A stretch of 8,208 bases of DNA from positions 1 through 8,208 of the forward strand of contig CAZIPL010000064.1 of the NCBI GenBank assembly GCA_964541255.1. The letters run 5' to 3'. The stretch is from CAYOSU01 sp964541255. GTDB lineage: Bacteria > Bacillota > Clostridia > Christensenellales > CAMQZB01. Shown piece after piece: positions 1 through 5,823 of this stretch. How positions within the stretch are numbered: the first letter of the stretch is position 1; the number at the start of each line of letters is the position of its first letter. The notes under the pieces are model-generated. The model saw only the letters and a list, made by a program, of their open reading frames with translations. It was not told where the DNA came from and did not search any database. The position numbers and the translations under genes were made by a program.

Positions 1-1339
1 CCGAGCAGCCGAAGCCCATAATCATAGGCATAAACGCTCTACCCGAAAGTCCGAACTTTCTGAACATTCTGTCGAGGATAAATGCGATACGCGCCATATA
101 TCCGGAATCTTCCAAAATGGAGAAGAACAAGAAAAGCACGAGAATCGGAGGCAAGAACGAAAGCACCGCGCCAACGCCGTCGATGATACCGTTGTTGATT
201 AAGCCGACAGCCCAGTCGGACATTCCCGAGCCTTCGACAAGTCCTTGCAACCAACCGAACAATTCGCCGACAAGCATATCGTTCCAGATGTTATTGACTA
301 TTACGCCGGGCGAATAAATCGTTCCGTCATAAACCGTCGCAAGCCATCTTACGGCATAGTTTATCGGTTCGCCGTCAACGACAAGACCTATATCTTCAAG
401 AGACGGGAGCGAGAATATCGAGCCCAAATACAAGAAGTTTTCGCTGAACGTGCAGTGGAAAATAAGGAACAACACTACAAGGAAAATAGGAATACCCCAA
501 ATTCTGTGAGTCAAAACCTTATCCGCCTTATCCGAGCTTGACATCTTGACCTTTTCGCTCTTTCCGCGCTTTATCGTGGGAGCGAAATTCTTCGAAATAT
601 ACTTATATCTTGCGTCCGCAACGAGCGCTTCGAAATCCGTTCCGAAAATCTCGTCCGAGAATGTCTTTTTGAATTCTTCGACCATTTCGACGGTCGTGCT
701 GTGCATTTCGACTTCGATAGCGTCCTCTTCGACAAGCTTAACCGCGTGGAACAAAGGATTGTCTACCTTTTGCCCTTTAAGAGCTATCGTAACGTCGCTG
801 ATAAGGTGCGAAAGCGGAGAGTTCTCGAGAACGGTAACGCCCTTTCTTACTTTCAAAGACTCGTTATACGCCTTATCCATAAGCTCGTCAAGTCCCTTTT
901 CTCTCAATGCCGAAACGGATACTACTGGAACACCCAAGCGTTTTTCTAGCTCTTTGGCGTCGATCTTATCGCCTGCCTTTTCGACAGCGTCGATCATGTT
1001 GAGCGCAACGACCATAGGAACGTCAATCTCCATAATCTGAGTCGTCAAATAAAGGTTTCTCTCGAGGTTCGTTCCGTCTACGATATTGATTATACAGTCG
1101 GGCTTTTCGTCGAGAATATAGTTTCTTGCGATGACTTCTTCCGGAGTATACGGCGAAAGAGAATAAATTCCCGGCAAGTCTATGATAGCGATAGGCTCTG
1201 CGCACTTTTTGTATACGCCCTCTTTTTTATCTACCGTAACGCCCGGCCAGTTGCCAACGTGAGCGGTAGAACCCGTGAGGCTGTTAAACAACGTCGTTTT
1301 TCCGCAGTTAGGGTTTCCTGCCAATGCAAATCTTTTCAT
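1..1339 (-). CDS. feoB: Ferrous iron transport protein B (FeoB), N-terminal part, cut by window edge
   Basis: FeoB is the inner-membrane GTP-dependent Fe(II) permease. The first 446 residues are present with an open frame to base 1. The G domain is complete: P-loop GNPNCGKTT at residues 8-16, switch region HVGNWPGVTV at 28-37, DLPG at 54-57, NMID at 114-117 and SVSA at 141-144. A helical linker region follows, then the start of the permease: hydrophobic stretches near residues 295-315 and 395-425, the latter followed by SGYMARIAF, and MGFGCS at the very edge, matching the conserved FeoB GFGC site. Family members are usually 650-770 residues, so roughly a third is missing, only because of the window. 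The ATG overlaps the feoA stop by one base (TAATG), with GGAGG about 11 bases upstream, so translation is probably coupled to feoA. Identification is secure. Confidence 0.97.
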   Translation of the reverse strand, partial: MKRFALAGNPNCGKTTLFNSLTGSTAHVGNWPGVTVDKKEGVYKKCAEPIAIIDLPGIYSLSPYTPEEVIARNYILDEKPDCIINIVDGTNLERNLYLTTQIMEIDVPMVVALNMIDAVEKAGDKIDAKELEKRLGVPVVSVSALREKGLDELMDKAYNESLKVRKGVTVLENSPLSHLISDVTIALKGQKVDNPLFHAVKLVEEDAIEVEMHSTTVEMVEEFKKTFSDEIFGTDFEALVADARYKYISKNFAPTIKRGKSEKVKMSSSDKADKVLTHRIWGIPIFLVVLFLIFHCTFSENFLYLGSIFSLPSLEDIGLVVDGEPINYAVRWLATVYDGTIYSPGVIVNNIWNDMLVGELFGWLQGLVEGSGMSDWAVGLINNGIIDGVGAVLSFLPPILVLFLFFSILEDSGYMARIAFILDRMFRKFGLSGRAFMPMIMGFGCS

Positions 1340-1572
1340 TATCCTATTACCTCCGTGATAACGCATTCCGCTTCTGTTTTGCGGAGTGTCAACTCATATC
1401 CCCTGATAGTGATCTCGATAGGATCGCCGAGAGGTGCTTTCTTTCTCATATAAACATCAGCACCCGGCGTTATTCCCATGTCGAACAAACGTCTTTTGAT
1501 CTTACCCTCGCCAAGAACTTTCTTGACGATGCCTTTTTCTCCGATAACGTACTTATCCAAAGATTTTTCCAT
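1339..1572 (-). CDS. feoA: FeoA family protein (operon copy adjacent to feoB)
   Basis: This 77-residue FeoA is a small cytosolic SH3-like protein that supports FeoB-mediated Fe(II) uptake. The family pattern is clear: GEKGIVKKVLGEGKIKRRL at residues 11-29, then DMGITPGADVYMRKKAPLGDP at 31-51 (written here as the conserved glycine-rich turn plus the 'aPLGDPi' strand), then a C-terminal strand RGYELTLRKTEA. The start ATG has AAGGAG seven bases upstream. It follows another feoA by 27 bases and overlaps feoB by one base, so it is the middle gene of a three-gene operon. Its sequence differs strongly from the upstream FeoA: this one has the PLGDP loop, the other has an SSSGG loop, so they are distinct paralogues and not a recent duplication. 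Confidence 0.95.
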   Translation of the reverse strand: MEKSLDKYVIGEKGIVKKVLGEGKIKRRLFDMGITPGADVYMRKKAPLGDPIEITIRGYELTLRKTEAECVITEVIG

Positions 1573-1599
1573 ATATAAACTCCTTATTATGTATACAAA

Positions 1600-1812
1600 T
1601 TATGCAACGAAAATCTTCGTAGACAGATTGCTGTCAAGCGCGACTCTTCCGTCTTTTATTCTGCAAACTACCGATCCTCCGCTTGAGCTTAGAACCGTGA
1701 TCTCACCGTTGATCGTGATTCCGAGACTCTCGAGATGCTTTTTGAGCTTCTCGTCGGCGGCGATTCTGACTATTCTTAGTTGAGTATTTGTCGGTGCAAG
1801 TACTATAGGCAT
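1600..1812 (-). CDS. feoA: Second FeoA-type protein, first gene of the feo operon
   Basis: A 70-residue FeoA/SH3-like protein. It begins MPIVLAPTNTQLRIVRI, then has the helix DEKLKKHLESLGI and the strand pair around ITVLSSSGGSVVCRI, ending in a segment with ALDSNLSTKI. This matches the short FeoA class often encoded with another FeoA in clostridial feo operons. Two in-frame ATGs are possible, at 1818 and 1812. The AAGGAG motif at 1821-1826 is only two bases from the upstream ATG but eight bases from the one at 1812, so 1812 is chosen. It is the promoter-proximal gene, with a predicted leader of about 41 bases holding a palindrome. Its role is presumably as a second regulatory or assembly partner of FeoB; which paralogue actually contacts FeoB cannot be told from sequence. 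Confidence 0.93.
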   Translation of the reverse strand: MPIVLAPTNTQLRIVRIAADEKLKKHLESLGITINGEITVLSSSGGSVVCRIKDGRVALDSNLSTKIFVA

Positions 1813-1820
1813 ATGCATAT

Positions 1821-1826
1821 CTCCTT
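1821..1826 (-). promoter_or_regulatory. Shine-Dalgarno site that decides the first feoA start
   Basis: AAGGAG read on the minus strand. Its spacing is eight bases to the ATG at 1812 and two bases to the ATG at 1818, which favours the shorter protein beginning MPIVLAP. Confidence 0.75.
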
Positions 1827-1833
1827 AGTAATA

Positions 1834-1847
1834 TGAAATTTATTTCA
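1834..1847. promoter_or_regulatory. Palindrome in the feo leader, candidate operator
   Basis: TGAAAT-TT-ATTTCA is a perfect 6-2-6 inverted repeat. It lies at about +7 to +20 of the predicted feo transcript, between the -10 box and the ribosome binding site, where a bound repressor would block initiation. Iron-uptake operons are commonly repressed by Fur or DtxR-type metalloregulators, but this site fits neither the 7-1-7 Fur consensus nor the DtxR consensus well. The regulator is therefore left unassigned. Confidence 0.5.
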
Positions 1848-1859
1848 ACTTTCGTGCAC

Positions 1860-1888
1860 ATAATACCACTTATAAATTATTATGTCAA
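1860..1888 (-). promoter_or_regulatory. Near-consensus sigma-70/A promoter of the feo operon
   Basis: On the minus strand TTGACA (1883-1888) is followed, after exactly 17 bases, by TATTAT (1860-1865). This is a perfect -35 box and a 5-of-6 -10 box. The DNA upstream of the -35 is very A/T-rich and could act as an UP element. The predicted start of transcription is near 1853, giving a leader of about 41 bases before the feoA ATG at 1812. Such a strong core promoter implies control by a repressor, fitting the palindrome just downstream. Confidence 0.85.
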
Positions 1889-1925
1889 CTGATTTTGTGA
1901 AAAAAACTTCATATTTTTCAATTTA

Positions 1926-2102
1926 TTATTTTCGAACATCTATAAAAGCCAAAGCGATTGAGTTTTTGAGACAATCAATCCCTAAAATTTCAAGCAACTC
2001 AATACGTTTTTCATCTCTTCGTTTATGTATTCCCTTAATATATCGGGTTAAAATACAAGGCACCTTAAAGTCGAATTTTTTCAAGTCTTTAAAGCAAAGC
2101 AT
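1926..2102 (-). CDS. Doubtful 58-aa hypothetical protein
   Basis: An uninterrupted minus-strand ATG-to-TAA frame of 58 residues, beginning MLCFKDLKKFDFKVPCIL and containing a basic stretch (KGIHKRRDEKRIELLEIL) before a short hydrophobic end. I recognise no family. Against it: no Shine-Dalgarno sequence, only a poor promoter candidate (TTGCGG-17-TAATAT), and a more A/T-rich composition than neighbouring genes. For it: it fits neatly between the upstream terminator and the feo promoter and encodes a plausible amphipathic, charged sequence. It could be a decayed gene or chance. Confidence 0.2.
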   Translation of the reverse strand: MLCFKDLKKFDFKVPCILTRYIKGIHKRRDEKRIELLEILGIDCLKNSIALAFIDVRK

Positions 2103-2157
2103 TGTGAAGTTATATTAGCAAGGATTTAATAATTCCGCAAAAAAGACGGCTTTTTAG

Positions 2158-2291
2158 GCTCAATCAAGCAACTTTCAATGGATACCTTTCAATAAATAAA
2201 AACTCGCTTTCGCAATCGAAAACGAGTTTCTTGTATTTTTATTTGTTTTTATATAAAGCTTTACCAATCCTTGAAAGCTTATCGATTGAGC
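2158..2291. repeat. 134-bp imperfect palindrome enclosing a terminator hairpin
   Basis: The ends are perfect 8-bp inverted repeats, GCTCAATC (2158-2165) and GATTGAGC (2284-2291). Further in, CTTTCAA on the left matches TTGAAAG on the right with small offsets, and the centre is the AAACTCG...CGAGTTT hairpin. The whole could fold as one long interrupted stem in RNA or as a cruciform in DNA. It encodes no protein. It may be an extended 3' end structure of the upstream gene or a small MITE- or REP-like intergenic repeat; one copy in this window cannot decide. Confidence 0.45.
2191..2229 (-). terminator. Intrinsic terminator after the queH-DUF2804 unit
   Basis: AAACTCG (2200-2206) pairs with CGAGTTT (2223-2229). 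An inner TTTCG/CGAAA stem closes a 4-base loop across a single mismatch. On the minus strand the stem is followed by TTTTTATTTATT. The plus-strand side is also T-rich, so it could work both ways, but no plus-strand gene needs it. It lies about 245 bases past the DUF2804 stop. Confidence 0.75.
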
Positions 2292-2473
2292 AATAAGCGC
2301 AATAAAATTGCAAACTATCGTTAAGCTTTCCTTTTGCTTTCAAGTTTTTCGTTCGTTTAACTTGATTTACTATAATCTCGGAAAACACTTTGCGCTCAAA
2401 GTCGTATTATTAGACTATTTAATCAAATCTTTGCTTGTTATTTACGATTTTTTATACTACACAAACAGTCCTA

Positions 2474-3478
2474 TCACCACTTATTGTGAGCGTTTTCGCA
2501 AAAAGCGAAGAAGTCTCTGATTTCGATTCTTTCTCCGTCCGGGAGCGTTATACTTCCGTTCCATTTGCCGAAAACCTGATGGCAATTGTTATCGACAAAA
2601 AGCAGCTTCGTCTCGGTATAGTTGTCATACGTCGGAGTCATTTCGAAGTCGAATCGTCCGTCGTCAGACTGGAACTTCCAATTGCCCATATAATTCGTTT
2701 TGTCGAAATATATATCGACCTTACCGAGCTTATACGACTTATCGTCGTAATAGAAGATATTTTCCGTGCCTTTTTCGTTGTTCCCGAAAATACCGATATT
2801 AAAGCCGAACGTCTTGCCGTCAACAAGTCCGCTTCCCGAGCCCCAAATCCATTCGTGCTTGAAAGGAAGAACTCCTCTTCCCCAGTCAAGAAGCGCGAAG
2901 TTTTGCTTCGTATTGAAGTTGAAGTCGAGATTGCCGAACCTCGCAAAGCCGCTTGTCGGCATAAGATTTATCTTCTCGTTGAGATAAAACTCGTCGGGCT
3001 TTTCAAAAGGCGTGCAAACAAGAACGCTCGATTGTGTTTGCGTCAACATCGAAACGTCGATATGAACGTCACCGTAAACCTTGTCTTTCGCACGCAAGGT
3101 GAGCTGGCGGAATTTATTTTTCACTCTAAAGGTCATTTCGAAGTCGTCGTCCTTGAAAGTAACCTCCGACGGCTCGTCTGCGTTTTTGTCAAGCACAACT
3201 TTTTTGAAAGGCAAAGTTTTTGCGATCTCGATTCTGTGTCCCGACATAAACTCGAACACGTTGCAGCTTATGCTCGTTGCATAAGAAACGTGGCCGATAG
3301 TAAGCTGCATACAAAACTCGGGCGAGGTTATTTGATAATAATCCCACTCTTTCAACCGCATAAACCTAAGCTTTGCGTCTTCGATGTTATAATCGATCTT
3401 CCCGTCGAGCGCATAGCCGAACGCGGTCGGCAAACCGTTTTCAAATAACTTCGTTTTGTTTTTAATTTCGTTCATCAT
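2474..3478 (-). CDS. DUF2804 family protein
   Basis: A 334-residue protein matching the DUF2804 family over its whole length. It is rich in beta strands and aromatics, without signal peptide or membrane segment. Family-like landmarks are the motif around FCMQLTIGHVSYA (55-67), the central LDWGRGVLPFKHEWIWGSGSG block (187-207, with Trp 189 and the paired Trp-rich strand), GKTFGFNIG (211-219), and the C-terminal end in an FCENAHNKW tail. DUF2804 has no established biochemical function that I know of; the fold has been likened to lipocalin-like/carotenoid-hydratase-type beta barrels, so a lipid or hydrophobic ligand is only a guess. The start is one of two adjacent ATGs (3478 or 3475), with a modest AGG about ten bases upstream. 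It overlaps the end of queH by 14-17 bases, so the two genes are co-transcribed and probably translationally coupled. Confidence 0.88.
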   Translation of the reverse strand: MMNEIKNKTKLFENGLPTAFGYALDGKIDYNIEDAKLRFMRLKEWDYYQITSPEFCMQLTIGHVSYATSISCNVFEFMSGHRIEIAKTLPFKKVVLDKNADEPSEVTFKDDDFEMTFRVKNKFRQLTLRAKDKVYGDVHIDVSMLTQTQSSVLVCTPFEKPDEFYLNEKINLMPTSGFARFGNLDFNFNTKQNFALLDWGRGVLPFKHEWIWGSGSGLVDGKTFGFNIGIFGNNEKGTENIFYYDDKSYKLGKVDIYFDKTNYMGNWKFQSDDGRFDFEMTPTYDNYTETKLLFVDNNCHQVFGKWNGSITLPDGERIEIRDFFAFCENAHNKW

Positions 3479-4010
3479 ATTTCGAATACCTGCAACCGCA
3501 ATAATTTTGGCGATAAATCCCCATTTCTTTCGACAGCCTCGTCGATTTCAAAAAGCCATCTTTTTTCTTAAAGTCGATGTCCAAAAACTTTATTTCAAAT
3601 TCTTCTTCAAGTTCTTTCCCTATTTTGCCAATGAGCGGATAACTCTTATGCGGAGATACCGAAAGTGTCGTCGTGAAAGCGTCGAACTTCAATCTCTTTG
3701 CCAATTCCGCCGCCTTTCTCATACGAAGCCCTATGCATACGTCGCATCGCTTTCCGCCCTCGGGCTCGCTTTCGAGCTTTTCGTCGATACAAGACAAAAA
3801 CTCCATTTCGTCATAGCCGTATTCGAGAATTTCAATCTCAGGGTATCTTCGAGAAACGACCTCTTTCAGAGAGTCAAGTCTTTTGGAGTATTCGCTTTCG
3901 GGATAAATATTCGGATTGTAAAAATATAACGTTACGTCTCCCTCCTCCAAAACTCTGTCGATAACGCCGAGAGAGCAAGGAGCGCAACACACGTGAAGAA
4001 GTATTTTCAT
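3462..4010 (-). CDS. queH: Epoxyqueuosine reductase QueH
   Basis: QueH reduces epoxyqueuosine to queuosine at the wobble position of GUN-anticodon tRNAs, the last step of queuosine synthesis; it is the non-cobalamin alternative to QueG and is common in anaerobes and pathogens. The 182-residue product has all the signature cysteines: HVCCAPC at residues 6-12, RCDVC at 88-92 and YCGC at 170-173, which in the family hold an iron-sulfur cluster and an additional metal site. TLSVSPHKSY (115-124) and the IYRQNYCGC ending are also typical. The ATG at 4010 is chosen because it starts right at the conserved MKILLHVCCAPC; an in-frame TTG at 4043 would add 11 atypical residues. No good Shine-Dalgarno precedes the ATG (only GGAT about 14 bases away). 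The gene overlaps the downstream DUF2804 gene. No other queuosine gene is in the window. Confidence 0.95.
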   Translation of the reverse strand: MKILLHVCCAPCSLGVIDRVLEEGDVTLYFYNPNIYPESEYSKRLDSLKEVVSRRYPEIEILEYGYDEMEFLSCIDEKLESEPEGGKRCDVCIGLRMRKAAELAKRLKFDAFTTTLSVSPHKSYPLIGKIGKELEEEFEIKFLDIDFKKKDGFLKSTRLSKEMGIYRQNYCGCRYSKYDERN

Positions 4011-4022
4011 TTTTATAATATC

Positions 4023-4034
4023 ATCCGCGCGGAT
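4023..4034. promoter_or_regulatory. Perfect 12-bp palindrome just upstream of queH
   Basis: ATCCGCGCGGAT is a perfect G/C-rich palindrome in otherwise A/T-rich leader DNA, 12-24 bases before the queH ATG. It lies between TTGTTT and TATTAT with a 17-bp spacing, which looks like a promoter spacer, but that promoter would start transcription at about the ATG, so a promoter here is doubtful. It may be an operator or a short RNA hairpin masking the start. Confidence 0.35.
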
Positions 4035-4048
4035 TAAAAACAAGCTTT

Positions 4049-4112
4049 TAGCATAGTTGTTCGAGGGCTTATCGATCTTAGCAATTTCAAAGCCCTTTCG
4101 GCAACAATGCTA
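4049..4112. repeat. 64-bp imperfect inverted repeat (long hairpin) between the 57-aa gene and queH
   Basis: Left arm TAGCAT-A-GTTG-TTCGA-GGGCTT pairs with right arm AAGCCC-TTTCG-GCAAC-ATGCTA apart from a few mismatches and wobble pairs, leaving a loop of about 20 bases. It begins eight bases after the 57-aa gene's stop. On the minus strand it is followed by a short hairpin-like AAAAGC then TTGTTTTTAA, so it may be a terminator for the upstream gene, an attenuator in the queH leader or an intergenic repeat. It does not resemble the short preQ1 riboswitch. Confidence 0.5.
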
Positions 4113-4119
4113 AATAAAA

Positions 4120-4293
4120 TCAGTTCTTTGTTTTCTCATCGTTATTCGAAGCGACGTTCTGTTGGTTTTTCTTCTTTTTAGCTCTAACGATAAGAACAAC
4201 CGCAACGACAGCCAAAGCGACCGCAGCGACAATAGCAACAATCATACCTACGCCAGCCAAAATCATTGGGGCGGGAGCAACATCGAGTAACAT
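4120..4293 (-). CDS. Small single-pass membrane protein, 57 aa
   Basis: A short gene with an ideal AGGAGG (4301-4306) seven bases before its ATG. The product starts MLLDVAPAP, runs into one Ala/Val/Ile-rich membrane helix (about residues 10-36, with AIVAAVALAVVAVVLIV at its core), then the stop-transfer sequence RAKKKK (37-42), and ends in a polar Asn/Gln/Lys tail. The positive-inside rule predicts the N-terminus outside and the tail in the cytoplasm. There is no cleavage site and no enzymatic domain. It stands alone between a membrane-protein pair and queH, with hairpins on both sides, so it may have its own transcript. It could be a small membrane regulator or a subunit of a larger complex; I recognise no named family. 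Confidence 0.75.
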   Translation of the reverse strand: MLLDVAPAPMILAGVGMIVAIVAAVALAVVAVVLIVRAKKKKNQQNVASNNDEKTKN

Positions 4294-4317
4294 AATCTAT
4301 CCTCCTAAAATTATACT

Positions 4318-4340
4318 TTTTTCGGAATAAATCCGAAAAA
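4318..4340. other. Strong 9-bp hairpin in front of the 57-aa gene
   Basis: TTTTTCGGA pairs perfectly with TCCGAAAAA around an ATAAA loop. It lies 24 bases upstream of the ATG and 12 bases upstream of the ribosome binding site. On the minus strand no T-run follows the stem, so it is not a textbook terminator for the upstream gene, which ends at 4373; it may instead stabilise the 5' end of the small-protein mRNA. Confidence 0.5.
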
Positions 4341-4372
4341 CAAATACCTACAGATATATTTTATCATAACGG

Positions 4373-4771
4373 TCAAGCCATTGCAACAATAAAAGATAAA
4401 ATTGCACCAACCGCAAATGACGAAAAATTGAATAACAAGCTAAATAAATAAGAGCTTTTTCTGTTTTTGAATAGCTCGAGGTAAAAATACACCTCTCCCT
4501 CGACAAACACGACAATTATTTCCAAAACCAATAGAACAACGTAATATAAAACGCTCGTCGCCGTCCACTTGAAAAAATATGTGCCTATCATCAAAAGCAC
4601 GTTGAGAAGCGGATTTGTCAAAAGATTACATAAAACGGAGGCCTTGACTACGGCTTTTGACGAGGTTGCAATCGCCGCGTCAATCCCCTCAACGATAATC
4701 GTCAAAACAAGACACCCGACGATGCGTAACACCGGGATAAAGTTATCAAAAGAGTCAAGAAATTGTGGCAT
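4373..4771 (-). CDS. Uncharacterised multi-pass membrane protein, 132 aa
   Basis: A very hydrophobic protein with about four membrane helices (roughly residues 12-30, 46-66, 72-92 and 108-130). The segment VVKASVLCNLLTNPLLNVLL (41-60) carries the NLLTNP motif that recurs in small uncharacterised membrane proteins of gut Bacillota. Helix 3 ends in acidic residues (LEIIVVFVEGE, Glu 84, 91 and 93), unusual inside a membrane and possibly functional, as in ion binding. The start ATG has GGGGAG nine bases upstream and lies inside the end of the MFS gene (17-base overlap), so the two proteins are probably made together and may form a complex. Function unknown; the length appears complete, with no sign of truncation. 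Confidence 0.8.
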   Translation of the reverse strand: MPQFLDSFDNFIPVLRIVGCLVLTIIVEGIDAAIATSSKAVVKASVLCNLLTNPLLNVLLMIGTYFFKWTATSVLYYVVLLVLEIIVVFVEGEVYFYLELFKNRKSSYLFSLLFNFSSFAVGAILSFIVAMA

Positions 4772-5786
4772 CTTTCTTTTCTCCCCTAAATACTATCGGC
4801 AAAGCTATCGCAACAAGCGCGGTCGATATAACAAAAACAATTCTTCCCGCACTTTGGAATGACATAAAAAACAACGGAATCGTCCCGAGAAGCAGCGCAA
4901 GCGTCGATAATCCGAACGCCAAGCCCGCGTTATTCGGCATTTCTAAATATAAGCCGTATAGCGTTATCGGCATAGCGACGTTGAAAAGAAGAATCGCAAT
5001 GCAATATGTATACGCATTTTCAAAAAGCGAAATAAAAGCAGATAATATCAACGCGACGAAAATCGCTTTTTTAGGCGAAACATAATCTGCGATAAAGCCG
5101 CCGATGAGCTTACCGACAAAAACACACATAACGGATATGAGAGTAAAGCTTTGATTGTCGATAGGCTTAGGAAGCGCACCGCCAGAGAACGCGCGTATCA
5201 CAATCGCGACAAATAAAATCGCAAACGAAAGAGAAAAGTTTAGCTTTTCGTTCAAGCACGGTTTTGCTTCTTTCTTTTCGATTTTTATACGCGAAACGAT
5301 ATATTCCGCCGCGCAAAAAACAAGCAAAACGGCAAACACTATAAATTTATTTGCGCCGATTGTGCCTATTCTCGTTCCTAAATATACCCCTATCGCTCCG
5401 AAAGAAACAAACACTCCGCTTTCTTTCATGCCGTTACTTTCGTTCAAAGTATCCGCTCCGCCGCCTACATGGAAAAGCGCGTTGCCAAGCGCGACAAATA
5501 TCATCGAAAGAACGGGCGAAAAATCGAGCAATACTCCTACGGCAACAAAAGTAACCCCAATAACAGCCATTTTTATTTTCGGGAATAAGTCGTAGATATA
5601 TCCGAAAACAAACTGCAAGCCGAACGCTATGAAGTTATATATCAAAAACAATCCCCAGACAAGAACGCTTTGTTCCATACCCCCAAAAGGCGTGATGTTT
5701 TTGACGCACGAATAAAGCACAAAAAAGCATGCCGCGTCAACGACCAAGTGCGATATTGAATTTATTGCAAGTCTAAGCGTTTTCAT
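4755..5786 (-). CDS. Major facilitator superfamily permease
   Basis: A 343-residue integral membrane protein with about 11-12 predicted helices and a cytoplasmic central loop rich in Lys/Glu (about residues 166-181). Both halves have the MFS loop 2-3 signature: GYIYDLFPK at 62-70 and GGFIADYVSPKK at 229-240. Helix 1 holds SHLVVD (His 13, Asp 17), and GNALFHVGGG lies at 101-110, reminiscent of the fosmidomycin-resistance (Fsr) branch, whose members have an HxxxD in helix 1 and a GxxxFHP-like motif. The substrate cannot be named. It is on the short side for an MFS protein (usually about 400) but has both halves. GGAG lies 11 bases before the ATG. A strong terminator lies 37 bases upstream and I see no clear promoter after it, so how it is expressed is unclear. 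Its end overlaps the 132-aa membrane gene. Confidence 0.85.
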   Translation of the reverse strand: MKTLRLAINSISHLVVDAACFFVLYSCVKNITPFGGMEQSVLVWGLFLIYNFIAFGLQFVFGYIYDLFPKIKMAVIGVTFVAVGVLLDFSPVLSMIFVALGNALFHVGGGADTLNESNGMKESGVFVSFGAIGVYLGTRIGTIGANKFIVFAVLLVFCAAEYIVSRIKIEKKEAKPCLNEKLNFSLSFAILFVAIVIRAFSGGALPKPIDNQSFTLISVMCVFVGKLIGGFIADYVSPKKAIFVALILSAFISLFENAYTYCIAILLFNVAMPITLYGLYLEMPNNAGLAFGLSTLALLLGTIPLFFMSFQSAGRIVFVISTALVAIALPIVFRGEKKDATIS

Positions 5787-5823
5787 ATCTTTCCGATCTC
5801 CTCGTTTTTATCAATTAACACTT

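Larger units (their letters stand above)
1889..2473. other. AT-rich intergenic stretch between the DUF2804 gene and the feo promoter
   Basis: This 585-bp stretch holds no convincing protein gene. Its contents are a terminator hairpin (2200-2229) inside a larger imperfect palindrome (2158-2291), a weak A/T-only hairpin near 2139-2154 (AAAAAG-ACGG-CTTTTT), a doubtful 58-codon minus-strand ORF (1926-2102), and about 180 bp between 2292 and 2473 in which I see no gene or clear signal. The plus-strand open frames here have no ribosome binding site and no recognisable product. Confidence 0.6.

Noticed and set aside
1813..1818. Upstream ATG for the first feoA
   Set aside because: The Shine-Dalgarno would be only two bases away; the ATG at 1812 has proper spacing and matches the family N-terminus.
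2435..3448. Long plus-strand open frame (337 codons) opposite the DUF2804 gene
   Set aside because: It is a shadow of the real minus-strand gene: no ribosome binding site, no family resemblance, and the minus frame has clear DUF2804 motifs.
4008..4043. Upstream TTG start for queH adding 11 residues
   Set aside because: The extension is not family-like and the ATG sits exactly at the conserved MKILLHVCC start.
4067..4076. GCTTATCGAT shared between 2277-2286 and 4067-4076, suggesting one repeat family
   Set aside because: A 10-base match between two places in 8 kb is expected by chance, and the surrounding arms differ.
4011..4119. preQ1 riboswitch upstream of queH
   Set aside because: Neither the short class-I layout with its conserved A-rich tail nor a class-II arrangement is visible; the hairpin is longer and different.
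4310..4345. TATAAT-like -10 box (GTATAAT) just upstream of the 57-aa gene
   Set aside because: Transcription would begin inside the Shine-Dalgarno sequence, and no -35 box sits at the right distance.
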